A stretch of 40,062 nt of DNA from Coprococcus sp. GTDB lineage: Bacteria; Bacillota; Clostridia; Lachnospirales; Lachnospiraceae. The DNA lies in contig JAEDGW010000007.1 of assembly GCA_016297325.1 (NCBI GenBank), positions 1 through 40,062 of the forward strand. Direction: 5' to 3'. Under the pieces are notes generated by a model that saw only the letters and a program-made list of their open reading frames with translations, did not search any database and had not been told where the DNA came from. The position numbers and the translations under genes were made by a program. This document shows positions 32,009-39,961 of the stretch, piece by piece (position 1 is the first letter of the stretch; each line of letters opens with the position of its first letter).

Positions 32009-32041
32009 ATATCATAAGGGCGACCCGCTTAGGCGGAGGAT
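32009..32041 (+). repeat. 33-base dispersed repeat, copy A
   Basis: ATATCATAAGGG followed by ACCCGC-TTA-GCGG matches, in opposite orientation, the end of the window (40030-40062) at 29 of 33 bases. It includes a small hairpin CCCGC/GCGG. It lies just beyond the accDA stop codon. Confidence 0.7.
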
Positions 32042-32046
32042 ATATC

Positions 32047-33783
32047 TTACAGATTTCTGAATCTGCTATATCTGTCCTGAGCTATCTCGTCAGGAGTCTT
32101 TTCGCTGTACTTCTTCAGGAACTCCTTGATGTTCATCTTCAGATACTTGCCTATATATGGCACAGACTCTTCATCTGCTCCGCCATACTCAGGAACTACC
32201 TGCTCGATGACATTGAGTCTCTTCAGATCCTGTGCTGTTATCTGCATAACCTCTGCAGCTTCCTCAGCTCTGTTGCTGTCCTTCCAGAGGATAGAAGCGT
32301 ATCCTTCTGGGGAAAGTATTGAATATGTGGCATTCTCAAGCATCCACACTTCATTGCCGACTGCAAGAGCAAGAGCTCCACCACTTCCGCCTTCTCCAAT
32401 GAGAATACAGAGTACAGGAACCTTGAGTGATGACATCTCGTAGAGGTTTCTTGCGATAGCCTCACCCATTCCTCTCTCCTCGGCCTCAAGTCCGCAGAAC
32501 GCACCAGGAGTATTTACAAATGTGATGATAGGTCTTCCGAACTTCTCTGCCTGCTTCATCAGACGAAGAGCCTTTCTGTATCCATCAGGAAGCGGCATAC
32601 CAAAGTTTCTCTCCATGCACTCTGCCATGGAAGCACCCTTTACCTGTGATATGACAGTTACAGGCTGTCCATCTATATGACCGATACCACCCACGATAGC
32701 TCTGTCATCATTCATGGTTCTGTCTCCGTGTATCTCACGGAAATCATCACATATATACTTAACGTAATCAAATCCTGAAGGTCTGCTCATCTGACGTGCG
32801 CCCCTAAGTTTCTCCCATGGAGTCTTTGGCTCGTCATCCTTAAGTCTCTCCTTCAGTATCTCGCTTATATCAAACTTCTCGTCCACAGCATCCTTATCAA
32901 AGTTTGCGTAACCCTGTCTCTGCTTATGTGTCACGATAAGATCATACATAGTATCCTTCATCTTATCTCTTGTGATTATTCCATCTATGATACCGTGCTC
33001 AACAAGGAACTCTGATCTCTGGAAGCCCTCTGGGAGCTCCTGACCTATTGTCTGCTTGATAACTCTTGGTCCGGCAAAACCTACAAGTGCGCCCGGCTCA
33101 CCAAGAATGATATCTCCAAGCATTGCAAAGCTTGCTGTCACACCACCCGTTGTAGGATCTGTAAGTATGGACACATACAGAAGTCCTGCATCTGAATGCT
33201 TCTTGAAAGCAGCAGATGTCTTTGCCATCTGCATCAGGGATATGATTCCCTCCTGCATACGTGCACCGCCTGAACAACAGAACATGAATACCGGAAGCTT
33301 CTCCTCTGTGGCTTTCTCAACGGCTCTGGCAATCTTCTCACCGACAACATATCCCATGCTGCTCATGAGGAATCTCGCATCACACACACCTACAACAGCA
33401 GGCTCGCCATTGATGGTTGCCTTACCTATTGTAACTGCCTCCTTGAGGTTCGTCTTTGCCTGTGCAGCTGCGACCTTATCCTCATAGCCCTCTGTTCCAA
33501 GCGGATTTGAGCTTGGCATATCCTCGAACCAAGGCTCAAATGACTTAGGATCCGTGACCATACGGATTCTGTTCTTTGTCTTTACTCTGAAATAAGAACC
33601 GCACTCATAACAGATGTACTTTGCGTTCTTAACTCTTTCCTTCTCGACTTCTCTGCCGCACTTAGGACACTTTACCATCTCGATCTTAGGTGCTTCCTCA
33701 ACATTCTCTGTGACCTGAGCCTTCTCAGCCTCTTTGGCTGCAAGGATCTCAGCATCCTTTGCTTTTTTCTTAATAAATAACAT
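32047..33783 (-). CDS. accDA: Acetyl-CoA carboxylase carboxyltransferase, beta and alpha subunits fused
   Basis: A 578-residue fusion of AccD and AccA, which moves a carboxyl group from biotin to acetyl-CoA to make malonyl-CoA. After a Lys/Glu-rich tail, the AccD zinc ribbon appears as MVKCPKCGREVEKERVKNAK then YICYECGSYF (four Cys). The beta crotonase-like domain spans about residues 60-290 (CCSGGARMQEGIISLMQMAK) and the alpha domain from about 310 to the end (PRSG-type RQMSRPSGFDYVKYICDDF; FVNTPGAFCGLEAEERGMGE; GEGGSGGALALAVGNEVWML). The fusion is complete, with no frameshift. It starts 3 bases after the fabF stop, so the two are surely cotranscribed. Biotin carboxylase and carrier genes are not in the window. 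Confidence 0.95.
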   Translation of the reverse strand: MLFIKKKAKDAEILAAKEAEKAQVTENVEEAPKIEMVKCPKCGREVEKERVKNAKYICYECGSYFRVKTKNRIRMVTDPKSFEPWFEDMPSSNPLGTEGYEDKVAAAQAKTNLKEAVTIGKATINGEPAVVGVCDARFLMSSMGYVVGEKIARAVEKATEEKLPVFMFCCSGGARMQEGIISLMQMAKTSAAFKKHSDAGLLYVSILTDPTTGGVTASFAMLGDIILGEPGALVGFAGPRVIKQTIGQELPEGFQRSEFLVEHGIIDGIITRDKMKDTMYDLIVTHKQRQGYANFDKDAVDEKFDISEILKERLKDDEPKTPWEKLRGARQMSRPSGFDYVKYICDDFREIHGDRTMNDDRAIVGGIGHIDGQPVTVISQVKGASMAECMERNFGMPLPDGYRKALRLMKQAEKFGRPIITFVNTPGAFCGLEAEERGMGEAIARNLYEMSSLKVPVLCILIGEGGSGGALALAVGNEVWMLENATYSILSPEGYASILWKDSNRAEEAAEVMQITAQDLKRLNVIEQVVPEYGGADEESVPYIGKYLKMNIKEFLKKYSEKTPDEIAQDRYSRFRNL

Positions 33784-33785
33784 GA

Positions 33786-35024
33786 TTACTGCTCCTTATA
33801 CTTCTGTAAGACGATACATGCATTGTGTCCGCCGAATCCAAGTGAGTTGCTTATTGCAACATCGACGTCCATCTCGCACGGCTCCTTACAATAATCCAGA
33901 TCAAGCTCCTCCTCGCTCTCGATGAGTCCTCTTGTTCTGTGGATATAACCTTCCTCTATACTCTTAACACAGGCGATACACTCAATCGCTCCGGCAGCAC
34001 CAAGAAGGTGTCCTGTCATAGACTTTGTTGAGTTGATCTTGATATCCTTTGCGTGGTCGCCAAATGCCTTCTTGATAGCACGTGTCTCAACAAGATCGTT
34101 AAGGTGTGTGCTTGTACCATGTGCGTTGATGTACTGAACTGCATCGAGTGGAAGTCCGGCATCCTTAACTGCGTTTGTCATGGCAACTGCTGGTCCCTCA
34201 CCTGACTCCTCAGGTGCTGTGATATGATGTGCATCACTTGAACATCCATATCCTGAAAGCTCAGCGTAGATCTTTGCTCCTCTTGCCTTTGCATGCTCAA
34301 GCTCCTCGAGGATAACTATACCTGCACCCTCACCGAGAACAAATCCGCTTCTGTCCTTATCAAAAGGAATAGAACATCTGTCAGGATCTGTGGATGATGT
34401 AAGTGCTGTAAGTGAATCAAATGTTGATATACCGATAGGTGAAACTGCTGCCTCACAGCCTCCGGCTACCATAACATCTGCGTCACCGTACTGGATCGTT
34501 CTGAACGCCTCACCTATGCTGTTCGTTCCTGAAGCACACGCTGTCACAACGTCTATGCTCTTGCCCTTGAGACCAAACTGGATCGCAACGTTACCTGCTG
34601 CAATGTTACTGATCATCATAGGAACTACAAATGGGCTGACACGGAGAGGTCCCTTTGTAAGGATGATTCCGTATGCATTCTCAAGCTCCTGAAGTGAACC
34701 TACACCAGAACCGATACATGTACCAACTCTGTATGCATCCTCCTTAGTCATATCTATTCCTGAATCTGCCATAGCTTCCTGTGTAGCCTTAACTGCAAAC
34801 TGTGTGAATCTGGCCATACGTCTTGCTGACTTAGGATCTATGTAATCCTTGGCAACAAAATTCTTAACCTCACCTACAAGCTTACACTTATATGCTGAAG
34901 CATCAAACTGAGTGATAGGTCCAAAGCCGTGCTTACCCTCCTTCAGCGAGTTCCAGTATTCATCAACTGTATTGCCGACTGGGGTTATAGCTCCTATACC
35001 TGTAATTACAACTCTCTTTTTCAT
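33786..35024 (-). CDS. fabF: 3-oxoacyl-ACP synthase II
   Basis: The elongating condensing enzyme of fatty acid synthesis, 412 residues. The triad is Cys163 in VVTACASGTNSIGEAFR, His302 in YINAHGTSTHLNDLVE and His339 in KSMTGHLLGAAGAIE. The N-terminus KRVVITGIGAITPVGNTVDE is canonical. AAGGAGATAAGT precedes the ATG. It heads a transcript with accDA, with a perfect -10 box upstream. Confidence 0.97.
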   Translation of the reverse strand: MKKRVVITGIGAITPVGNTVDEYWNSLKEGKHGFGPITQFDASAYKCKLVGEVKNFVAKDYIDPKSARRMARFTQFAVKATQEAMADSGIDMTKEDAYRVGTCIGSGVGSLQELENAYGIILTKGPLRVSPFVVPMMISNIAAGNVAIQFGLKGKSIDVVTACASGTNSIGEAFRTIQYGDADVMVAGGCEAAVSPIGISTFDSLTALTSSTDPDRCSIPFDKDRSGFVLGEGAGIVILEELEHAKARGAKIYAELSGYGCSSDAHHITAPEESGEGPAVAMTNAVKDAGLPLDAVQYINAHGTSTHLNDLVETRAIKKAFGDHAKDIKINSTKSMTGHLLGAAGAIECIACVKSIEEGYIHRTRGLIESEEELDLDYCKEPCEMDVDVAISNSLGFGGHNACIVLQKYKEQ

Positions 35025-35133
35025 ACTTATCTCCTTGCACTACTTATTTGCTGTTTATATTGTGAAATCACGCCTTGCGCATCCAGCCTCAAAAAAGGCA
35101 CAGTAATACCCTATGCGTTCTTACAACTTTTTT

Positions 35134-35162
35134 ATTATACTCCAACTATTTCCTGTTTGGAA
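35134..35162 (-). promoter_or_regulatory. Promoter of fabF-accDA
   Basis: On the minus strand a perfect TATAAT (35139-35134) is preceded after 17 bases by TTCCAA (35162-35157), a poor -35. The poor -35 may mean activator control. I could not identify a FapR or FabT operator here. Confidence 0.5.
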
Positions 35163-35210
35163 GTAATAGCACTCATGTTTTTTTATTAAAATTCGATAAA
35201 TACTATCCTT

Positions 35211-35636
35211 TTACAGTTTTTCTTTCATTGTTTTAAATATAAATTTCTTGCTTATGTAGTAATTGAGAAATATTACCAGCACCGATGTAAATGCTTTCAC
35301 ACCCATCGCCCAGAGCTTCAGCACATCCACCAGCAGGAATATGAGTGCCTCCTCCACTATCAGTGTGAACACTCTGCTCACATAGAATGATATAAGCTCC
35401 CTGATAAACTCTCCCACGGTCTCTGACGCCGTATGGAATACCGATTTTCTATTTGTCACAAATGACACAAAGTTGTACAGTATCCACGCCAGCAGATTTG
35501 CCCTGACTGGGTCTATTCCACATTTGTACATGAAAATCCAGGCTGAACCCAGATTCACTATCCCCACTACGATTCCCCACAGGATATAAATATATATCTC
35601 CCTTGGGATCTTTTTCATTTTGTCGATCAAAAACAT
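35211..35636 (-). CDS. GtrA-family membrane protein
   Basis: A 141-residue protein with four membrane spans (YIYILWGIVVGIVNLGSAWI; LLAWILYNFVSFVTNRKSVF; SRVFTLIVEEALIFLLVDVL; TSVLVIFLNYYISKKFIFKT), the GtrA arrangement. Relatives move or flip lipid-linked sugars for surface polysaccharide. The start is placed at the ATG 35636 with AGAGGGAGTCGT directly before it; the frame continues upstream to 35738 only because it reads through the 39-base repeat. It follows the glycosyltransferase-like gene on the same strand by about 100 bases, consistent with a shared surface-sugar task. Confidence 0.8.
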   Translation of the reverse strand: MFLIDKMKKIPREIYIYILWGIVVGIVNLGSAWIFMYKCGIDPVRANLLAWILYNFVSFVTNRKSVFHTASETVGEFIRELISFYVSRVFTLIVEEALIFLLVDVLKLWAMGVKAFTSVLVIFLNYYISKKFIFKTMKEKL

Positions 35637-35687
35637 ACGACTCCCTCTCGCCCTGTTATCTTCTCTTATGTAACACCCCACTGTCTT

Positions 35688-35726
35688 GAACATCAGCTCA
35701 TTGATCACCACCTTTGGCGAGAGCTG
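35688..35726 (-). repeat. 39-base dispersed repeat, copy 2
   Basis: The segment matches 6739-6777 at 36 of 39 bases. On the minus strand one frame reads QLSPKVVINELMF, and all three differences from copy 1 fall in two codons. It lies about 50 bases upstream of the GtrA-family start. Confidence 0.7.
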
Positions 35727-35734
35727 ATACTGCC

Positions 35735-36580
35735 TCATCTGGCTATGTCAAGCCCCGCCAGCAGATCCGCCTCATCAGGGAAATCCCTCTCTATACGGTC
35801 ACACAGCTTTCTGTTGAACTCAAGTCTCTTCTGATAGTTGAATTTCAATATATTCTTATATCCCCATATGTGTGTGAACATATCCTGTCCCTCAATATCT
35901 ACTGCCTCAGGGAAAAATGATGACACTTCGACACCCTTCTGCCGTGCACACAAGGCCAGCATCCTCTGTTCCGCAAATACCATATGGCACAGATTCTCCT
36001 CTTTCTCAAGGCAGTTTTCCATAAACTCCACTGCTTTGTCCACATAATAATTCTTAAACTCATTGTCACGGATATACAACATGCAAGTATTTACCGCCGG
36101 TTCATCCCAGTTCCAGTCGGGATCAAATGTATAAGAATCATTCATATTGAAAAAACTCCTGTCAGGATACACATCAGGATAAAGCCCCTCCCTGTGTATA
36201 GCACATACATCTGTTCCATCTATATATCCGGATATATTTTTCCAGACTATGAGATCCATATCCACCATGACAGCGGGCATATCCACCTGTCTCAGCGCAT
36301 ATAGTTTCCCCGCAGCCCAGAACACCCGGGGCGGTACACTGTCCGGAACGTGGATCTCCTTCAACCCGCCGTTCCATATATCAGAAAGTCCATTTTTCTC
36401 TATAAAATCAATGGCCCTGGAATCACCGTACATGGTGACAGGGCCATTATTCTTTCTCCACATGAGAGCTGACAGGATCATGGTCAGAAGCTCATAATCC
36501 TGCATATCATATGTTATTCTATCATTATTCTGAAAAAACGGAGCAGTCCACAATGTATGAAATCCTTTTATCTCTGCCAT
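35735..36580 (-). CDS. Glycosyltransferase-like protein (DUF6734 type)
   Basis: A 281-residue soluble protein without signal or membrane span. The region DMPAVMVDMDLIVWKNISGY near residue 105 contains a DxD motif preceded by hydrophobic residues, as in GT-A glycosyltransferases, and GPVTMYGDSRAIDFIEKNGL fits the N-terminal nucleotide-binding half. NTCMLYIRDNEF and CHMVFAEQRMLALCARQKGV follow in the order seen in the DUF6734 group as I remember it. The donor and acceptor are unknown. The ATG at 36580 is chosen for GGAGGATTT before it; the first in-frame ATG at 36610 overlaps the stop of the upstream gene. It is probably cotranscribed with the tandem-repeat protein and the GtrA gene. Confidence 0.7.
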   Translation of the reverse strand: MAEIKGFHTLWTAPFFQNNDRITYDMQDYELLTMILSALMWRKNNGPVTMYGDSRAIDFIEKNGLSDIWNGGLKEIHVPDSVPPRVFWAAGKLYALRQVDMPAVMVDMDLIVWKNISGYIDGTDVCAIHREGLYPDVYPDRSFFNMNDSYTFDPDWNWDEPAVNTCMLYIRDNEFKNYYVDKAVEFMENCLEKEENLCHMVFAEQRMLALCARQKGVEVSSFFPEAVDIEGQDMFTHIWGYKNILKFNYQKRLEFNRKLCDRIERDFPDEADLLAGLDIAR

Positions 36581-36609
36581 AAATCCTCCGTCTAACGTCT
36601 TGTATCGCA

Positions 36610-37854
36610 TCAGATAAGATCAAGTCCATATCCAAATGCCGCATTGCCACCGATCCTTCTGGCCGGTCTCCTGTGTCTGTTTATGAGCTGCCACTGAGCT
36701 GGAAACTCTTCGTGTATTGCAGGCTTTTTATTTACAGAAAAATCTTCTTTTTGCTGTTGCTGCAATGTGGAATCTCTATGTGGCATAGCCTGGACACCTT
36801 GAAGGGCTGACATTGAAGCGTCTCTCCACTGGCTTCCGCCCAGCATATACCGCTGACTTCCTGAGAGCCACGCAAAACCTCGCTGGCTGCCTAGCAGCAC
36901 TCTCATACCACTTCCGCCTAACATATATCTCTGACTGCCTGTAAGCCACCCGAATCCCCGCTGGCTGCCTAGCAGCACTCTCATACCGCTTCCGCCTGAC
37001 ATATATCTCTGACTGCCTGTAAGCCATCTGAATCCCCGCTGGCTGCCTAGCAGCATTCTCATGCCACTTCCGCCTAACATATATCTCTGACTGCCTGTAA
37101 GCCATCCGAGTCCTCGCTGGCTGCCTAGCAGCATTCTCATTCCGCTTCCGCCTGACATATATCTCTGGCTTCCCGTAAGCCATCCGAATCCTCGCTGGCT
37201 GCCAAACAGCATTCTCATACCACTTCCGCCTGACATATATCGCTGGCTGCCTGTAAGCCATCCGAATCCTTGCTGACTGCCAGGAAGCATCCTGAATCCG
37301 CCCTGGCTGCCGAACAGTTCTCTCATACGGCTTCCGTTCCAGACAAATCTTCCGCTTCCGGCTGGCGATGCCGATGAACCTGTATGGCTTCCCGCAACCC
37401 CACATTTGCCATCTGGGTGCTGCTTACATCCAAGCTCCTCATAACGGTCTTCAAACGGTATAAGCTCGCCGCCGCCAAACTCCACACTGTACGGTCTTCC
37501 ATCCAGCATGATGAATGTTCTGTACGGATACAGCCCATTGCCCCTGGATACAAACTTCATATATACCGGAAGCCCACACTCAAGTCTGTGAAATCTGTAA
37601 GCCTGGGATATCGTGGTTTTGACAAAATATCCCCCTGATGGAAGAGGATACGCAAGTCTCCTGTTGATATCCTCATCCCATTCAATATATACATAGAATT
37701 CTCCGGTCTGTGCATTATAATTGCGCAGATCGAAAAACACTCTGCCCGCTGTCATGGGCAGCATCCTTGTTATTCTGTTATCATATGTAAACTGATCTTC
37801 ATCAGTACCCCTATCTAACGACGAATATATGTAACCCACACACACAATCTCCAT
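36610..37854 (-). CDS. Tandem-repeat protein with GSQRYM/GSQRGF repeats
   Basis: About 414 residues in three parts. Residues 1-150 form a beta-rich domain I do not recognise (TAGRVFFDLRNYNAQTGEFY; FHRLECGLPVYMKFVSRGNG; YRTFIMLDGRPYSVEFGGGE). Residues about 200-345 consist of five complete 26-residue repeats plus a partial sixth, each with GSQRYM, GGSGMR and GSQRGF-WLT; the preceding 30 residues are a decayed copy. The C-terminus is basic and Gln-rich (STLQQQQKEDF, RHRRPARRIGGNA). No signal peptide or membrane span is seen. The frame opens at a TTG (37860); I use the ATG at 37854. The last bases overlap the next gene. Confidence 0.7.
   Translation of the reverse strand: MEIVCVGYIYSSLDRGTDEDQFTYDNRITRMLPMTAGRVFFDLRNYNAQTGEFYVYIEWDEDINRRLAYPLPSGGYFVKTTISQAYRFHRLECGLPVYMKFVSRGNGLYPYRTFIMLDGRPYSVEFGGGELIPFEDRYEELGCKQHPDGKCGVAGSHTGSSASPAGSGRFVWNGSRMRELFGSQGGFRMLPGSQQGFGWLTGSQRYMSGGSGMRMLFGSQRGFGWLTGSQRYMSGGSGMRMLLGSQRGLGWLTGSQRYMLGGSGMRMLLGSQRGFRWLTGSQRYMSGGSGMRVLLGSQRGFGWLTGSQRYMLGGSGMRVLLGSQRGFAWLSGSQRYMLGGSQWRDASMSALQGVQAMPHRDSTLQQQQKEDFSVNKKPAIHEEFPAQWQLINRHRRPARRIGGNAAFGYGLDLI
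36826..37251 (-). repeat. 78-base tandem repeat (five full copies plus a partial)
   Basis: Units of exactly 78 bases begin at 37251, 37173, 37095, 37017 and 36939 on the minus strand, with a truncated sixth from 36861. Copies differ at a few bases, such as S/L after GSQRYM and M/V after GMR. The unit is a multiple of three, so copy-number change keeps the frame. Confidence 0.9.
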
Positions 37855-37976
37855 TCCCAAACTAGCCAGTTTTCACATACTATCCGACCAATTGCTTTAT
37901 ACTATGTATGGTACTCTATTTTCACATATAATTCAATTTATTTAAACAATAATAAATCATCTTTACCAGACATTTT

Positions 37977-39950
37977 TTATTGTCCAAATGTAAGCACGTA
38001 ATATCTCACGAAACCTTCTTTGTCGTTATCAAGTGCAATAAATACCGCAGCACCTATTGTCTTGTATGATGTACTGAGCATATTCCTGTCATGGGCAGTA
38101 GATTTTGTCCATGCTCTGAAAGCCAGATCTCCTGAACTGAAACCACATGCCAGATTCTCGCCGAAAAGCTCATACATAGACTTTGTACACAATGTTCCAT
38201 TTGGTCTTGTGTGGTCGTATGTGTTGCTTATCTCCTTGGCTCTTGTTGTTGCTGTCTCAGTCAGTGAGGTTGATATCTTGAGCGGTGAAAGTCCGTTGTC
38301 TATACGATACTGATTTACTTCCTGCATCAGAGCCTGTGCTTCCTGAAGCTCATAATATCCGTACACACTTGTAGTTCTTCCATTGCCAAGGTCTATGCTG
38401 TAATTTCTCTTTACTGACAGGTCATATTCTTTCTTGTAGACAATGCCATATCCATTTACGTATGCAATATATCCGTTTGATGTCTTGTACACACCGGCTT
38501 TTGTCACTCTTCTTCCATAGCCGTCAAAATAATAGCTGGACTTACCAATCTTTCTTATTGTTCTTGTTATAGCCTTCCATTTGCCGCCCTGGAATGTATA
38601 GCCCTTTTTAGTTGAAGAGTCATAACATATGGTTGCTATTCCTTTGTTGTTGAAATAGTAATTTGTGCTTCCGACTGCCTTCCATACCTGTTTTTTCTGA
38701 ACCCACTTATTCTTGCTGTAGTTCAGTTCAAAATATGTCTTTATTCCGTTTTTGCTTATGTACTTGGCTGTCACGTATCCTGCGCTGCTTACATAGTAAT
38801 AGTCAGTTGTTGACGCCTTCTTCCAGCCCTTTGCCAGAGCTCTTACACCATCTTTATTATAGAAGTAATACTTTGTTCCATTCAGTTTCTCAAGCTTGTT
38901 TCTTACTTTTACATATCCCTTTGTCTTTGCTGAGTATGTATATAAAGTTCTTGCTGAGATATTGTACACTGTCGTACCCACGCCGTACTTGTTGATATAT
39001 ATCAGTTTGCTTCCTGTATTTATCCAGATGTTCTTGCTTGACACCCACAGCTTTTTGGATGAATTGTATGCAGATGCAACGTACAGCTTGTTTGATCTGT
39101 AAACCTTTCTTATAACAGTTCCATTTGTTCCGACATACATATATGTTCCGTCTTCCGGACTATACCAACCCTGCTTCGTAGTCTTCTTTGACTGGGAATT
39201 GAAGTAATAATTCTTTCCGTCGCTCATCGCAACCATCTGATTTCTTGCAGCCACAAATTTCTTGCTGCTGTTTAACACAGAAGCCTTCTTTGTTGTTCTG
39301 TCATATACGGTGGTACATATTCCATATTTGTTGAAATAGTAATCCTTCTTATCTACAGTCTGCCATGAGTTAGTGTACTTCTTCCACATAAGTCCACTCT
39401 TCTGGTAGCTGTACATGTTGATGATGCTTCCTGAACGCACAAACTTCTTTGTAACCCTGCTGTTCTTTGATACATAGTATTTGTTTGCTGAATCAGTTAC
39501 ATACCAACCCTCCTTGCTTACCTGCACACCATTTGCATTGAACACATATACATATCCGTCCTTAAGCACAAATGCAAGATTGCTTGCCTTTGTCTTTCTG
39601 CCGCTTCTGTACAGACTCAGCACCTTTGTAGTTGTGTTGTAAGACTCAGTTACATGACCAGCATTGCTTATGCGCAGATCCTCATCATTCACGCTTATCC
39701 AGCCAGGTGTGGTGTATGCAACACCTTCTTTATAATATCTGAAGTATCCATCGCTATCCAGGATAACTCCTGTCTTATCCGCATCTGTAGAAGTTGCCAG
39801 CACTGCTGCGCCAGCGCCCTGAGCCTCATCGGCACGAGTGATCACATTTGCCGAAAAGATAACCGCCACAGTAAGAACAGCAGCTATCACACTGACCATG
39901 ATCTTCTTCATAGCCGTGCGGCTTTCCGCATTATCTTTCTTCATAGACAT
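37977..39950 (-). CDS. Secreted cell-wall-type repeat protein with C-terminal CAP/SCP domain
   Basis: A 657-residue exported protein. The N-terminal signal is MKKIMVSVIAAVLTVAVIFS after a 13-residue lead, cleaved near ITRADEA. Residues about 60-530 form some twenty copies of a loose aromatic repeat, with units such as DYYFNKYGICTTVYDRTTKK, KYYVSKNSRVTKKFVRSG and YYFYNKDGVRALAKGWKKAS, resembling glucan- or choline-binding wall repeats. The C-terminal 120 residues are a CAP domain (LMQEVNQYRIDNGLSPLKIS; DHTRPNG; FGENLACGFSSGDLAFRAWT; STAHDRNMLSTSYKTIGAAV). AAGGAGG lies 8 bases before the ATG. That site is part of an inverted repeat in the leader. Likely bound to surface polysaccharide; the role of the CAP domain in bacteria is mostly unknown. 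Confidence 0.9.
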   Translation of the reverse strand: MSMKKDNAESRTAMKKIMVSVIAAVLTVAVIFSANVITRADEAQGAGAAVLATSTDADKTGVILDSDGYFRYYKEGVAYTTPGWISVNDEDLRISNAGHVTESYNTTTKVLSLYRSGRKTKASNLAFVLKDGYVYVFNANGVQVSKEGWYVTDSANKYYVSKNSRVTKKFVRSGSIINMYSYQKSGLMWKKYTNSWQTVDKKDYYFNKYGICTTVYDRTTKKASVLNSSKKFVAARNQMVAMSDGKNYYFNSQSKKTTKQGWYSPEDGTYMYVGTNGTVIRKVYRSNKLYVASAYNSSKKLWVSSKNIWINTGSKLIYINKYGVGTTVYNISARTLYTYSAKTKGYVKVRNKLEKLNGTKYYFYNKDGVRALAKGWKKASTTDYYYVSSAGYVTAKYISKNGIKTYFELNYSKNKWVQKKQVWKAVGSTNYYFNNKGIATICYDSSTKKGYTFQGGKWKAITRTIRKIGKSSYYFDGYGRRVTKAGVYKTSNGYIAYVNGYGIVYKKEYDLSVKRNYSIDLGNGRTTSVYGYYELQEAQALMQEVNQYRIDNGLSPLKISTSLTETATTRAKEISNTYDHTRPNGTLCTKSMYELFGENLACGFSSGDLAFRAWTKSTAHDRNMLSTSYKTIGAAVFIALDNDKEGFVRYYVLTFGQ

Positions 39951-39961
39951 ACATATGTCCT

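Noticed and set aside
32047..33783. Possible misassembly joining accD and accA
   Set aside because: The joint is in frame, both halves are complete, and fused accDA genes are known in bacteria.
35637..35738. Extra N-terminal 34 residues for the GtrA-family protein
   Set aside because: They arise from reading through the dispersed 39-base repeat, while a good ribosome-binding site and a normal family start lie at 35636.
36826..37251. CRISPR-like array
   Set aside because: The 78-base units are directly adjacent, without unique spacers, and encode a continuous protein.
36776..37405. A 209-codon open frame in another register of the same strand through the 78-base repeats
   Set aside because: The repeat unit is a multiple of three, so any frame without a stop in one unit stays open across all units. 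The GSQ frame has flanking unique domains on both sides and overlaps its neighbour in a normal operon way.
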